From Phaseolus vulgaris (taxonomy: Eukaryota; Streptophyta; Magnoliopsida; Fabales; Fabaceae), in the NCBI RefSeq assembly GCF_000499845.2, contig NC_023749.2, forward strand, positions 15,896,698 through 15,960,697: DNA of 64,000 nucleotides. Direction: 5' to 3'. The first letter of the stretch is position 1, and every line of letters begins with the position of its first letter. The notes beneath the pieces are model-generated. The model was not told the origin of the DNA. It did not search any database and saw only the letters and a list, made by a program, of their open reading frames with translations. A program made the translations under genes and the position numbers. Below are positions 42,777 through 54,141 of the stretch, piece by piece.

Positions 42777-43476
42777 TGTACAAACTGTCCCGAGCAGTCC
42801 TCGGTCATCGATTTAGAGACTGACCTCAGACATCGTGCACCGATGCTTTGTAATGGAAGGGGGCCACGTGAGGTGGACCCCAGACGCACCTACTAGGGAG
42901 TTGGTTAGTCTTTGATATTGCTATCCTAAGACCGATGTTGGAGATCGATATCGGACCTCGACTAATGGAGGGAGAAGATCGCACATCGGTCGTTTGAACA
43001 TTGCAAAGGGCCACGTAAGGTGGGTCCCAGAGTCATGATAAGTTAACAGTTAAAGACATGAGATATGTTGGAAGCCTAAGTCACGAGGGATCCATGCTCG
43101 TGGTGTGTATGACGCATGAAGGTGCAGCACGTGTGGATAATCCTAGGAGGCGTTAAGGCTCATTAGGGTTAGGGTTTCCAGGGAAAGTTGCATGCATGGC
43201 ACGTGAATACTTAGGGCACCCAAGAAGGAGATGGTGCAAAAGATTAGGTGCATAAGTTGGTACCCAAGCGTCCACTCTGTGATTCGTTGCACTCTAGTTA
43301 AAGGAAGTTCATGTGCCAGATACGCTAAGATTCTATGAATAGCGATGCAAGAACATTCTCCAAGGAACCCTAGTCGAGGGTAACGACATAAAGGTAAACC
43401 CTAGTTTCAGCCTATATAAAGGGTGCTAAGAACCCTAGTAAGGTACACAGTTTCTAAGACTGAAGCTAATATACAC
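42777..43476 (+). repeat. Unassigned LTR-like sequence with a TATA box
   Basis: Begins tgtacaaactgtccc and has a clear TATATAAAG at 43413-43421 about 60 bp before it is cut by another LTR. Paired phrases (gccacgtgaggtggaccc and gccacgtaaggtgggtccc) recur at about 42870 and 43010. No coding region. Only U3 and part of R would be present; the family is not recognised. Confidence 0.5.
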
Positions 43477-43806
43477 TGATCCTGCCTGTTGACCAGAACG
43501 TTGGAACTTGCCTCGTCAAACTTGGATCGACGTGTGCACCGCTTCTACCTTCGTCCTTCGTCGCGATCCACCTCAAGAACCTGCAAAAGAACAGAGCGGC
43601 GCCGCTGCGGCCGATCACACTCCAACGCCCAAGTCAGTGACCGAACCACCAAATACTAAGAGCAATAACACTCAAGAACTCTCAAGGAACCGTGCAATGT
43701 TCTCTCTCACAGTATGCTCAAGAACTCGCAAGCGTAAAGAGTATAATCTGAACGTGCGTACCTCGAAACTTCGTTGGGAAACCCTTAAATACCTGGCCAC
43801 TTTCTC
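43477..43806 (-). repeat. Tat-A/B-family LTR fragment (R-U5 end, minus orientation)
   Basis: Starts tgatcctgcctgttgacc and matches the Tat-B LTR for 330 bp, including the U5 block, then is cut by Crm-4 in actttctc. No primer site lies to its left, so it is a 3' or solo LTR. The remainder would lie beyond Crm-4, outside the window. Confidence 0.85.
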
Positions 43807-44505
43807 TGATGGAGGAGGGCCAAGTACATATAGCCATGGGAGCCAAAGCCCACCCCATGAAGAGCGTCTAGACCAAGGAGAGCGTCTAGCTCCAAGGAAT
43901 GAGCGTCTAGACCGTGAAGAAGGGAAGCGTCTACCCATGGAGCGTCTAGGTGTGGCACTAGACCGTCTAGGTCCTCTCACAAGATCAATGGCTAAGCATG
44001 TACAAGCACAAGTGGATGAAGCCACGGATGGAAGAGAGAAAGCCTTGTATATGTTGCATCAAGGCCCAATAGGGGTACTTAGTAGATAGGGTAGTGTAGA
44101 AAGCACATTTGAAAGAAACCTTCTAGAACTTGGCTAGGTGTGACCGGTCATGGCACATGGTCTAGCTTTTCATTTCATTTGGTTTACATTTCATTATGTA
44201 TTAGCTTAGGATTTACGTCCCACATAGCCTATAAATAGGGAGGCTATCTCATGTATTTTGCAAGTTTATTGTGAGTAAAGTTATGCTGCCATTTTGTGCT
44301 CAACTTTGCTTCTCCCTAGAATCCTAGGCTCTAAACTTCAATTCCTTCATCTTTTCCCTTGAGCTGGCCGAACCACTCAATACCCATACTTATCATGCAC
44401 CTACAAGATCAACACCACTCTTAGGAGGATCTTGCTCACTCTCATTCATTGCTTCCGCCCCATACTCTACATTGATTCAAGAAGATCTTCATGAAAATGC
44501 CATCA
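43807..44505 (+). repeat. Crm-4 5' LTR
   Basis: 699 bp. GAGCGTCTAG array at 43860-43960, TATAAATA at 44230-44237, end CCATCA at 44505. Its U3 is still open in the pol-tail frame (GPLTRSMAKHVQAQV). Confidence 0.92.
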
Positions 44506-46368
44506 TTTGGTATCATGAGCTTTGGTTCTTCAAGATGAGTAGCTTCTTGTCTTTTAAATTTTAGTTCTTCTTTATTTCATATTGTCATTTACTTTCCTTA
44601 CTTGTCTTGCTGTTTTTTACATTTTAATTTGTTCTTGGTGTGCTTTGTGGAAGATCCAACCGAAGCACTCTTGTTCATTTGATCTTGAACAAGTTCTTGT
44701 GCAATTTGTGATAGGATTCCATACAGCTTTGTGTTGCTATTTTGTTTTAGGCTTTTGAGTCTTTATTGCTTTCCTTATTTGGTTCATATTATGCTTTGAG
44801 TCTTTAATTTTCTGAATCTATACATGTTTTGTCAAGTCATGTTCATCCATATTGTCAACAATTCATAGTAGTCCTTTTATTTGGCTTATTTGTTTCTTGA
44901 TTTTGGGTCTCTTTATTTTGCTTGAATCTGCTGTTCTTTGCTCCTTTGGTGCCTTTTTAATTTTTAGTTTGAGTTCATATTGTGTTTAGATCATACACAA
45001 TTCTATTTCACAAATTTCCATTGTGTCTAAACTTTGGTATCTTGCTGTTTTTTGTTTCCAGTTTTCAGATTCCCCTGTTTTCACCTTCTCTGTTTTGGCT
45101 GTTTTAACCCAGAAAAATATTTCCACCCATAGGAAAATTCTGATTTTCTGGAAAAAGCAAGCTTAAAGTGTTATAGAAAGGACAAAAAAAGAATTAGGTC
45201 AAAAGAAGCAACAGAAAAAAAATGATAAATCTTTTAAGATCAGAGTGCAAATCTGAAGCGCTCCAGCTGGCCTAACCGAACACCAATTTTGCAAAATTTA
45301 TTAAAAAACAATGGTGCATCCGTTTTGAGTGAATCCAAAGCCAGATTTTAGATAAGATCCTGAATATCTTGCATAACAAATTTCAGAGGCAAATTCCAAA
45401 AATACAGATCAGCATAAATTGGGGAACAAACACGTTTTCTGGCCCACAACATTTTCCAGTGGTGCTGTTTTTTTTTATTTGGTCATCTAATCTAGTGCTT
45501 TTCTTTAGGAATTCTTTTGTGTGCCAACCTTTAATTGAGTACCTTTATTTGTTTGCTTTAATTACTTGACTCTCTTTCTAGTTGTCACAATCTAAATCCT
45601 TTTGGTGGTACTGTTTTATTCAATTAAATTTGTTTCTTGCTTTTGTTCTTTGACCTCTAATTTGGGTGCTGGAATTTAATTCTTCTTTGGTGCTTATGTG
45701 AATGGGAACTTGATTTGGTTAAGGTTTAGCCCTTTGCTAGGTGCTGGAAATTGGAGGATTAAAGACCATCATTCTAAGGAGAAGACAAGGTCAAAGCCGA
45801 AACAAACATTCTTGAAACAAACACTACAAACACTTGGAAGATCAACAATCAAAGACAACAAGGAAGTGCACTAATCAAAGAGGATCAACAAAGGGAGTTC
45901 TCTTATTTCCTTTGCAACTTGGTTTATTGTTAATTACCTTTGTTAATTACGTTTTAGACGGTGAGTGTGTCTTCAAGGGCTCAAAGTGTCCAAGAAGCCT
46001 CACCTAGGGCCGAATAGTATAGCATTCTTGATTAGTAATTGTTACTTGTTTGTAATTGCTTTTCTTTTGCTTTTATAGCTACGTTTTGCATGTTTGATTT
46101 TGTTTAATTTGTGTGCTAAACCGACTAGCTTTGTTGCATAGTTAGCTTACATTGTTTTTCTTGCATTTATTTCTCAACTTATTTGTGTTCTAAGTGTTTC
46201 ACTAAGAGAAAGTCTTGTGTGAAGATATTGGGGGATAGTTTTTGGCAAGGAAAAGGCTTGGTACTTAAGTAGTCCTTTGTGACTCACCTCCCTTACCTGG
46301 AAAACTACCTTCTCTAACTTTCCTAAACTTTCTCAAAGTAAAACACCTATATACACAAAGTTTTAGCC
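44506..46368 (+). other. Crm-4 primer site and leader
   Basis: Primer site tggtatcatgagct at 44508. Almost base-for-base the same as 31605-33465. No gene. Confidence 0.85.
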
Positions 46369-47773
46369 ATGTCTTCTTCTTCTCACTCTCCAAAGTCTAT
46401 AGAAAGTGAAGTAAAATCTTTGAAAACTCTTTTAAAAGAAGTATCCCAAGCGGTACAATTAATCTCTTGTAGACAATTGGAGAATGAGAACAAAATCAAT
46501 GAGTTGGCTAAAGCTCAAGAAGAGAAGTCACAAAAATCACAAAAATAAAAAAAAAACTCATGCATCCCATTCTCAAAGTATTGAGTCTCTAGGGGAGGGA
46601 AGCCGTAGAATCAATGATTATTACCAACCACCCCCTAGAAGAACTAGGCAAAGGGAACAAGAGGTGCCAAGGGAAACTAGAGTAGACCTACCTCATTTTC
46701 ATGGAAAGGAAAATGTAGAAGTATATCTAGATTGGGAGATGAAGGTAGAACAACTCTTTGCTTGCCATAGGGTAAGTGAGGAACGAAAGGTACCCTTAGC
46801 CACCCTTAGTTTCCAAGGGAACGCCATGTATTGGTGGACCTCTCTCGAAAGAGATAGACGTCTTCATAGGGAACCTTCCATTACATATTGGAATGACCTT
46901 AGGGGAGCCCTAAGACGTCGACATATACCTTCCTACTACCATAGGGAGTTGATGGACAAGCTCCAAAGACTCCAACAAAAGAACATGAGTGTGGAAGAGT
47001 ATAGGCAAAAAATGGAGCTCTACATGATGAGAGCATCCATTAGAGAAGAGGAGGAAACCACCATAGCTAGGTTCCTTAGTGGCCTATCACTTGAGATAAG
47101 AGATAGAGTAGAGCTCTTACCTTATCAAGACTTGAATGATTTGGTTCAACTTTGCATTAAAGTTGAGCAACAAAACTTGCGCAAAACCTCAAGTCAAAAG
47201 GTGAGCCCCTATTCTAGCTTTTATCCCAAGAAAGAGTTTAGAAGGGAGGGTAGTACATCCAAGGAAAAACCAAAAGAGCCTACCAAGCCCTTCACCAAAG
47301 AAACCTCAACCCCACCCATCCGAGCTAGAGATGTTAAGTGTTTTAAGTGCTATGGTAGGGGGCATGTGCAAGCACAATGTCCAAACCAAAGGACTTTGTT
47401 TCTTAAAGGTGTAGATGAGTACACTAGTGGCGAGGATGAGCCTAGTGAGAAAGAGGAAGGGGGAGAGGATGAGAGGGTAGCTCCACTAGAGGGAGAATTG
47501 CTTATGATTAGGAGAACCCTCAACAATCACCCTAGCACATCCATTGAAACACAAAGAGAGAACATATTTCATACAAGATGCAATGTTTTAGAAAACATAT
47601 GCTCTCTCATTGTGGATAGTGGTTCTAGTTGTAATTGTTGTAGTGCTAGGATGGTTGAAAAGCTTAAGCTACAAGTGGTTCCCCACCCAAAACCTTACAA
47701 ACTTCAATGGCATAATGAAAATGGGGAACTACATGTAGACAAGCAAGTGGAAATCAAGTTTTCCATAGGGAAC
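46369..47773 (+). pseudogene. Crm-4 gag and protease
   Basis: Same layout as Crm-3: 59 residues from ATG 46369, TAA at 46546 in the A-rich tract, then gag capsid, CCHC knuckle (CFKCYGRGHVQAQC) and protease (LIVDSGSSCNCC), open to the Tat-C insertion. The last codon before the insertion is AAC of FSIGN, and the frame resumes with TAC at 62231. The gag frameshift is identical to that of Crm-3. Confidence 0.9.
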
Positions 47774-48979
47774 TGTTCCGTCCGGTTGACCGGGACGTCT
47801 TCGTGCACGACCTCAACCGTCAGCTGGGGTTGGTTGCCCGCGGATTCCTGCAAAAAAAGGGGACAAAGAGGCGCCCTAGCGGCCGTGTGCACTCCGACGC
47901 TCAAGTCAGCCAGCAAGAAACACCAAAAAACTGTCCACCCACGTATCTGAGCACCGCGTGTGGCACTCTGAAGGTGGCAAAAGAACTGTGTATATGTGTG
48001 TGTGTTGTCTCCTTCAGGAAAAAATATTCTCCAGTCACTTGTACGTAATCTCACGGGCAAGCAACCAGAGAGTTTCTCGTAAATTTGCCAAAGGTTCCCA
48101 CCCTTTTTCCGACATTCCCAGCGCTATTTAAACTGCCCCAGCATTTAAAGCGCCTTAAAGCGCTTTTAATCTCAAACGTAACGCACTCATTAAAGCGCTT
48201 AATTACGAAACGTAGCGCATTTAAGACGTTGAAACGCTCGGGAGCCATAATAGTACCTGAATGCTCGAAAGGGAAACTGTATTGAATATCTTTAATTACC
48301 TGGCACCTGACTAGAGGGTGTTTCTATTCTGGCATGGCTGTCGTACACGTGGAGGGCCTCACGACGCCATGAACCCATCTGGGGGCGTTTCTGTCCACCT
48401 GGGGACGTCTCTACGTGTGAGCCCTCCTGCTTGGGAGTGCTACTGCGCTAGGGGTGACTTTTTGGGTGCGAACTCATGCCCCCAAGTATCTAGCCACTTA
48501 CTTTGAGAGCGTATCTGCCTTCCTCTCGTACCCTGCACCCGCTTACCCTGGGCGTGACCTTCCTCTTGGGTCGTATCTGTCCCGAAAGCGTCTCTGGGGT
48601 GGCAGGGGTACTTCACGAGTCAGGTTGCCCTACCCTGATGTCATCACTATGGCCTTGAAGCCACCTTTTTTTCTCTTCATCACTTTCCCGAGATATCGGG
48701 TCCTGAGGCTTTCCCACGGCGTCGCTCCCTCCATGGTCTTTCCTACCCATGGGTATCGGGGAACCATACCGTGATTGCCTTACTTTTACACTGTTTGATC
48801 TGGCTACCCCCTGGTTGGGCGACGCCTCCACCCAGGCGACGCCTTGCCTTGGCGACGCCTTGTCCTATCTTGGCGACGCTTCCTCTTGGCGTCTCTACAC
48901 CTGGGCGACACCTTGAGTTGACTTTGACTTTCCAGTCGTTGACTTTGACTTAGTCAACGCCCTGATACGGGACGGTACA
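47774..48979 (-). repeat. Tat-C 3' LTR
   Basis: TGTTCCGTCC to GGACGGTACA on the plus strand. It contains the conserved R/U5 block (47871-47910, minus), an AAAGCGC/GCTTTAA array (48135-48235), and a ggcgacgcc-rich stretch at 48815-48910. It is followed by the polypurine tract (minus strand GACTGGGGGGCTTG, about 48980-48994). Confidence 0.93.
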
Positions 48980-49718
48980 CAAGCCCCCCAGTCTTAAGCC
49001 GAAGACTTGTCTTCAGCGCAAAGACTAAAGCCTTGCCCCCACCATCCGCGTGCTTTCCTGATGACGTGTCATTCTCTGCTGACTCAGCAATTTTTCGAAT
49101 TACTGACGCGACACTTTCTGAACCACAGGGTATTCTTAATGACCGATTGGACATTCCCTGAAATGGGGATGATAACGCCTTTTGGGCTACCCTTGATCGC
49201 GCGCCACGTGGCCCATCGCGTGGTCCTCCTTTAGGGACCTTTGCGTTTCCCCTGGGCAATCGACCCTCTGACGCGTGGCCCGATCCTGCGGTCCTTAGTT
49301 AGCGCCTCTTGAGTTGCGAAATGTAACGTTTAAGTTATTCCAAACCCCGCGCTCACCCTACTGTTACATTCATTCACTCTGCTACTTCGCACTGTTCATC
49401 GCCTCCAAAACCTTTTTTCTCTACAATTGCGATTCTCCCCTTCCTGCGCTCTCCTACCGCCTCCATTTCAACAGCAAAGGTATGGTTTCGAGCACTCTCA
49501 ACTCTTCACTTTCGTCGCATTATCGGAAACTGCCTGGGACTGTTGTTATTCTCGTATTTCTCTGGATATTGTTTGTATGCTTCGTTGTTCCTCTCGCTTC
49601 CCTTCGTTCTATTGTGGGTAGGGCGCTCCTAGGGTTCTTCCATTTTCCCCTTTTCTTCTCCCCAAACCCCTTTTCTCTGAACCCTTTCTTTCTCTTTTGA
49701 TCTTCAGCATTGGCGTTG
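48980..49718 (+). promoter_or_regulatory. Upstream region and 5'UTR of Tat-C antisense gene 1
   Basis: No ORF of note. A predicted 5'UTR intron at 49480-49707 (donor CAAAG|GTATGG, acceptor TTGATCTTCAG) sits at the same place as in Tat-A and Tat-B although the sequence around it is diverged. The CDS start is the ATG at 49719. Confidence 0.55.
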
Positions 49719-52700
49719 ATGGCGAAAACCAAGACCACCGCGCCTCCCCCGCTCCCCAAGTCTCATTATAAGGGCGAATATGACTGGGCCCCCGATGAAC
49801 TTCTGGACGAATGTTCCCTCCTGAACTCTGTTGAGGACGTGGAGGCTCATAGGGGGGACCCTGCCCTCTATAACTTCAATGCGTTCCACAAAAATCACGA
49901 ATCCCAAGTCCTGGTAAGCCGGGTGCGACCTGGGATGCCCGTTCGTGCGGACTCACGGGATACTGGGGGATGCCCTTTCTTCTTCCTCTATCAGATGGTG
50001 CTCAAGAGGGTGGGCCTGCATCTACCCCTCACTCCCTTCGAAAAAGAGCTACTGACAGAGATAAACACTGCTGCCGCCCAACTCCATCCCAACAGTTGGG
50101 CTTTCGTGAGGGGGTTGCAAATTCTCTGCGGCTGTCTAGGCGTTCCTTCCTCCATGGACGTTTTTCTTCACTTCTTCGAGGTAAAGAAGCAAGGGAAGAG
50201 TCTCTGGATGAGCTTTTCTGGCATCGCCGGGCGCATCATCCTTACGCTCTTCCAGAATTCGTTCAAAGGATGGAAGGGGAAATTCTTCAAGGTACGCGCG
50301 ACCAAGTGCGATCCTTCCATCCTAGAGGGCTTTCCCCTGTACTGGACAGACAAACCCATAACCATGAAGCCCTTGCTCTGGACGAGCTCGCCCCGCCTGA
50401 CCGGGATGTATGCAAAGCCTTGGCGGGACTGGGAATAGTCTTCGATACCGCCAAACTCATCGCGAACGAATTCAATGCCCATGGGCTTTCTACCTACTTC
50501 GGTATCTGCTTTTGGTGATTTATGATGCATTAGTTGTTGTGGTTATCTGCATGTTTTGGCCATAGAATCTTCCTTCTGATTCATCTGAATTAAACTTATG
50601 CTACCATTTTTCGCTGTACAATGTTACTTGCATTTTCGCGCCTCTTCATGTATTGTGAATTCGCATAACTGTTCTAGTGCTAATCCTTGTTATTTGGCCT
50701 GTCTTGATATAGGATCAGTGATGGGCGTTTCCAAAAGAATAATGTTGGCGAAAGCACTGAAGGAGGCTCGTGCCGCCAAGGCAGGTGTCTCCTCCAGCCC
50801 TGTTGCCAATCCGGTTCTCCCACCGGCTCCGTCACCGACGCCTCCAGTCATTGCTGAAGCTGCTTCTAGCCCATCTCCGACGTCTCCACCTGGCTCCAAA
50901 GTGCTTCCAACTCCCAATTCTCCTCCGCCTATCGCCGTCGTTCCCCTAGCTGCAGCCTCGTCACCGGCTCCAACCCCTCTTGACAAAGGGAAAAGGGTTT
51001 TGGAGGTTCTGTCAGATGATGAGGAATCAGAGGGCGTGGCACCCTTCAGAAGGAGAAAATCCGCGCGGGTTCCTCTTCTGGTAGAGACGTCGCCACAGGG
51101 AGGGAACCCCTTTATGGACAACCCTCCAAGCGCAACCTCACTCCCTCCTATGATTCTCCAAGAGGAAAGGGGCGAAGGTGCTGAATCTGCGCCGCCTCCG
51201 CCGTCGCCAGAAACCACTGCTTCCCCGGCTCCCGACGTTGCTGCCCCCGACTTCATCGCCATCCCTCCTCCAATCATGCACCTGATGAGGGGTTTCAGTG
51301 GCGGGACTATGCCAGAAGGTACCGACAGGAGGGAAGGCATGCCTTTCTACTTGGGGGCCTTCTTGGCGGTGGCCCTTGAATGGCGCTCCCAGGCCAGAAA
51401 CGCGATCCTGCAAGCTCATACCCTCCAAGCCTTGGAAACAAAAGCATCTACTCTGGAAGAGGAAATGAGGACCCTGGGACGCCAGAACGAAGCCTATCAA
51501 ACTTCTCTGAGACAAATACAAGAGTCCAAAGCGGAAACAGAGAGGCAACTGACGGAGGCATTGGAGCTCCAGGCAGGCTTCTACACTCGGGAGGTTGCTC
51601 TCCAAGTACAGGTGGCGGGTCTTCAGGAATTGGTCAAAGCGGATGCAGAAACTCACAAGGACCTGAAGGACCGTTGCTGTGAACAGGCTGCCAAGGTGGA
51701 GCGGATGGAGGAGGAAATGGCCACCCAGGCCAAAGCTATGGACCTTCTCCGAGTTGACTACGACAAACTGCGGGTCGAGGTTAGCCGGCTTCGCGTCACC
51801 AAGAACAATTTAAAATATAAAAACAGCAAGACAAGTAAGGAATTGAAATGACAAAGATGAAATAAAGAAGAACTGAAATTAAAAGACCAAGCTACTCATC
51901 TTGAAGAACCAAAAGCTCATGATACCAAATGATGGCATTTCATGTGTTCTTCTTGAATCAAAGTAGTGAAAGTGATGCGGAAGCAATGGGTGAGTGAAAC
52001 AAAGCCCTCCTAGGAGTTGTGTTGGCTTTGAAGGTGCATGATGAGTATGGGTTCGAGAGGTTCGGCCAGCTCAAGGGAGAAAGGTGAAAGGATTGAAGTT
52101 TATAGCCTAGATTTCTAGGAGAAGTAAAGCTAGTGCACAAAATGGGCAGCATAACAATACTCAATTAAACTTGTCAAATACAATGAGATAGCCTTCCTAT
52201 TTATAGGCCATCTTGGACGTAAAAGGTAAGCTACTTTCTAATGAAAAGAAAACAAAAATTAAATGTAAAACCTAAGCCATGTGCCATGTGCAATGACCGG
52301 CCACACTAACCTAGTTTCTAGAATGTTTCCTTCACAAAGTGCTTTCTACACTATCCTATCTACTAAGTACCCCTAATGGGCCTTTATGCAACAAAGCCTT
52401 CTTGTCCCAAACCGTAGCTTGGCTCATGTGTGTGTGAAGCTAGACGGTCTAGGACTCTTCATAGATGCTCCTTATGTAGCCATGGCTAGACGCTCCCTTG
52501 TGAAGCTAGACGCTCCATTTGGAAGACTAGACGCTCCTTTGAGAGGCTAGACGCTCATTTGTGAAGCTAGTCTTAGTCTTTTGGCTTTCATAGTGTGGTG
52601 AGCTTGGGCCCTCTTCCATCAAAGAGGCTCTGGAGAAACAGGTGGCCTCTGGAGACGCCGCCATTGAGGAACTAGAGAAGGAGAAAAAGTCCCTTATCCA

Positions 52701-52845
52701 GGAGATGGCGGGTACCTTCGAGGAGGGGTTCCAAGAGGCCCTGACCCAGGCGTCCTGCGAGAATCCTGGCGTCAACCTTTCAAACTGCGACTCCACACAC
52801 CACGTCGTCGACGGGAAGGTCGTGCCCATGGACTTGAACGACTGA
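49719..52845 (+). pseudogene. Tat-C antisense gene 1 (PF04195-like, coiled coil), interrupted
   Basis: Exon 1 is 49719-50501. It begins MAKTKTTAPPPLPK, with EYDWAPDELLDECS, LPLTPFEKELLTEI, QLHPNSWAFVRGL, FEVKKQGKSLWMSF and LEGFPLYWTD, then shifts frame once near 50355 before ANEFNAHGLSTYFG. The intron is 50502-50712 (211 bp). Exon 2 (from 50713) gives a Pro/Ser-rich linker and a coiled coil to about 51806. The Crm-5 fragment (to 52621) interrupts it, and the end 52622-52845 finishes HHVVDGKVVPMDLND. It is homologous along its length to the Tat-B gene. The function of this family is unknown. Confidence 0.82.
51806..52621 (-). mobile_element. Crm-5: truncated chromovirus-like element (5' LTR plus leader start)
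   Basis: LTR at 51930-52621 (692 bp, minus; starts TGATGGAAGAGGG on that strand, ends ATGCCATCA) preceded by the primer site (minus strand TTTGGTATCATGAGC, 51915-51929) and ~110 bp of leader. The leader breaks into the gene around 51806 through an aagaaca stretch shared by both sides. No second LTR and no clear TSD, so most of the element has been deleted. LTR units carry GAGCGTCTAG variants (52455-52570). Confidence 0.82.
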
Positions 52846-54141
52846 ACCGCTGCCCCTCATCCGCCACCTTCCTCTTCAAGCTTAACTCTTCATTCTTTAC
52901 CTTCGTTTTTTTTATTTTATCTGTCAAAACTTGTAATTCTTTGAACTATCCGCACTCTTGTTACTGATTTGGGACGTTCGTATGGTTGCCTTTATTTCTT
53001 TGTCACATACGATTCTGCCTATGCGATCTCATTCTCATCTTTTCCCTTCACGCGCTTCACTTACTTTATCTGGGTTCTGCCCATTTCTTTCACTTCGTTG
53101 GGCGGTTTGGTATGATTGGGTAAGGTCGCCCGCCAACCCTCACGCCCATGGAGAGGCTCACTAAGTGGCGCCGTATCGTCCACGAGACGTCTCTGATACC
53201 GAAAGGTCCTTTATTTGATCTTTTAACGGTCGACGCCCACGCCTAAGGAGAGGCTTGCTAAAGCAGCACCGTATCGTCCCCGGGTGTCTAAAACGCTGAG
53301 TGCTGTGGGGGTCTGTTCCCTCCATGGTCTTTCCTGCCCATAGGTATCGGGGAACACCCTGCCAGTGACTCGCTGGCGTTTGACGGTCTCGTCTCCCTCC
53401 ACAGTCTTCCCTACCTGTGGGTATCGGGGAGGCGACGCCTATGACTAACTTTGCTTTTCTTTGCTTTCGTCTCCCCCCACAGTCTTTCCTACCTGTGGGT
53501 ATCGGGGAGGTGAAGCCAGTCGGTATTTGGGTTGGCGACGCCCGCGACATCTCGCACTGTCGTCGCCCTTTACGTCCTTCCTGGCAACGCCTCGGGCGTT
53601 ACCTTTACTTCGACATTGACCTTAATTCTTGCCTTGGTCAACGCCTGATAACAGCGAAGAGCCCAAGGCTTTGCCTGTGCCATCCACATGGCGCTCCTTG
53701 TGTAGCTGATGGGACCTTCTGTCATTCGACTTGATCCACGTGGCGCTGCTTGCATGGTTGATGGGGTATCTAGTCATTCCATTTTCTGACTCCTGCTGTA
53801 CCCCTGGCTCACTTTCGACGGTGCATCGTACCACTGGATATTCTGCTGATACGACGTTTTCTGATTTAAACCAGTGGTGCCAGCGTCATCCTTTCATCTT
53901 CTGCCACGTGTATCAATCGCGCGGTGCATCCGTTCGCGTCGTTTGGCGCTCTAACCGCTTTATTTAACTCTTCAAACTCTGGAACTATCTTCATCATTTT
54001 CTCACTCTTCATAACCTACTTGCGTTCTTTCTCCTTGCACCCTTCCTTCTTGCACCCTTTCTTCTCTGTCGAAGGGTTGTTCTAACCTTCGCTCCCCTCG
54101 CTCAACTCTTGCATTTCTGGCCATCCCGATCTTGTTAAAGA
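52846..54141 (+). other. Spacer between the two Tat-C antisense genes, with a repeated tatcgggga motif
   Basis: No ORF I can support. It holds at least three copies of a 35-40 bp motif (about 53318-53355, 53392-53432 and 53469-53510; core cctacctgtgggtatcgggg), which also occurs in the Tat-C LTRs at 48727-48762 and 61973-62008. The right end should hold the promoter and 5'UTR of gene 2; ctttatttaa near 53957 is the best TATA-like candidate. Confidence 0.6.

Noticed and set aside
48318..48953. ORFs repeated at 48318-48953 and 61564-62199 as duplicated genes
   Set aside because: These are the two LTRs of Tat-C, so the duplication is expected and the frames have no coding signature.
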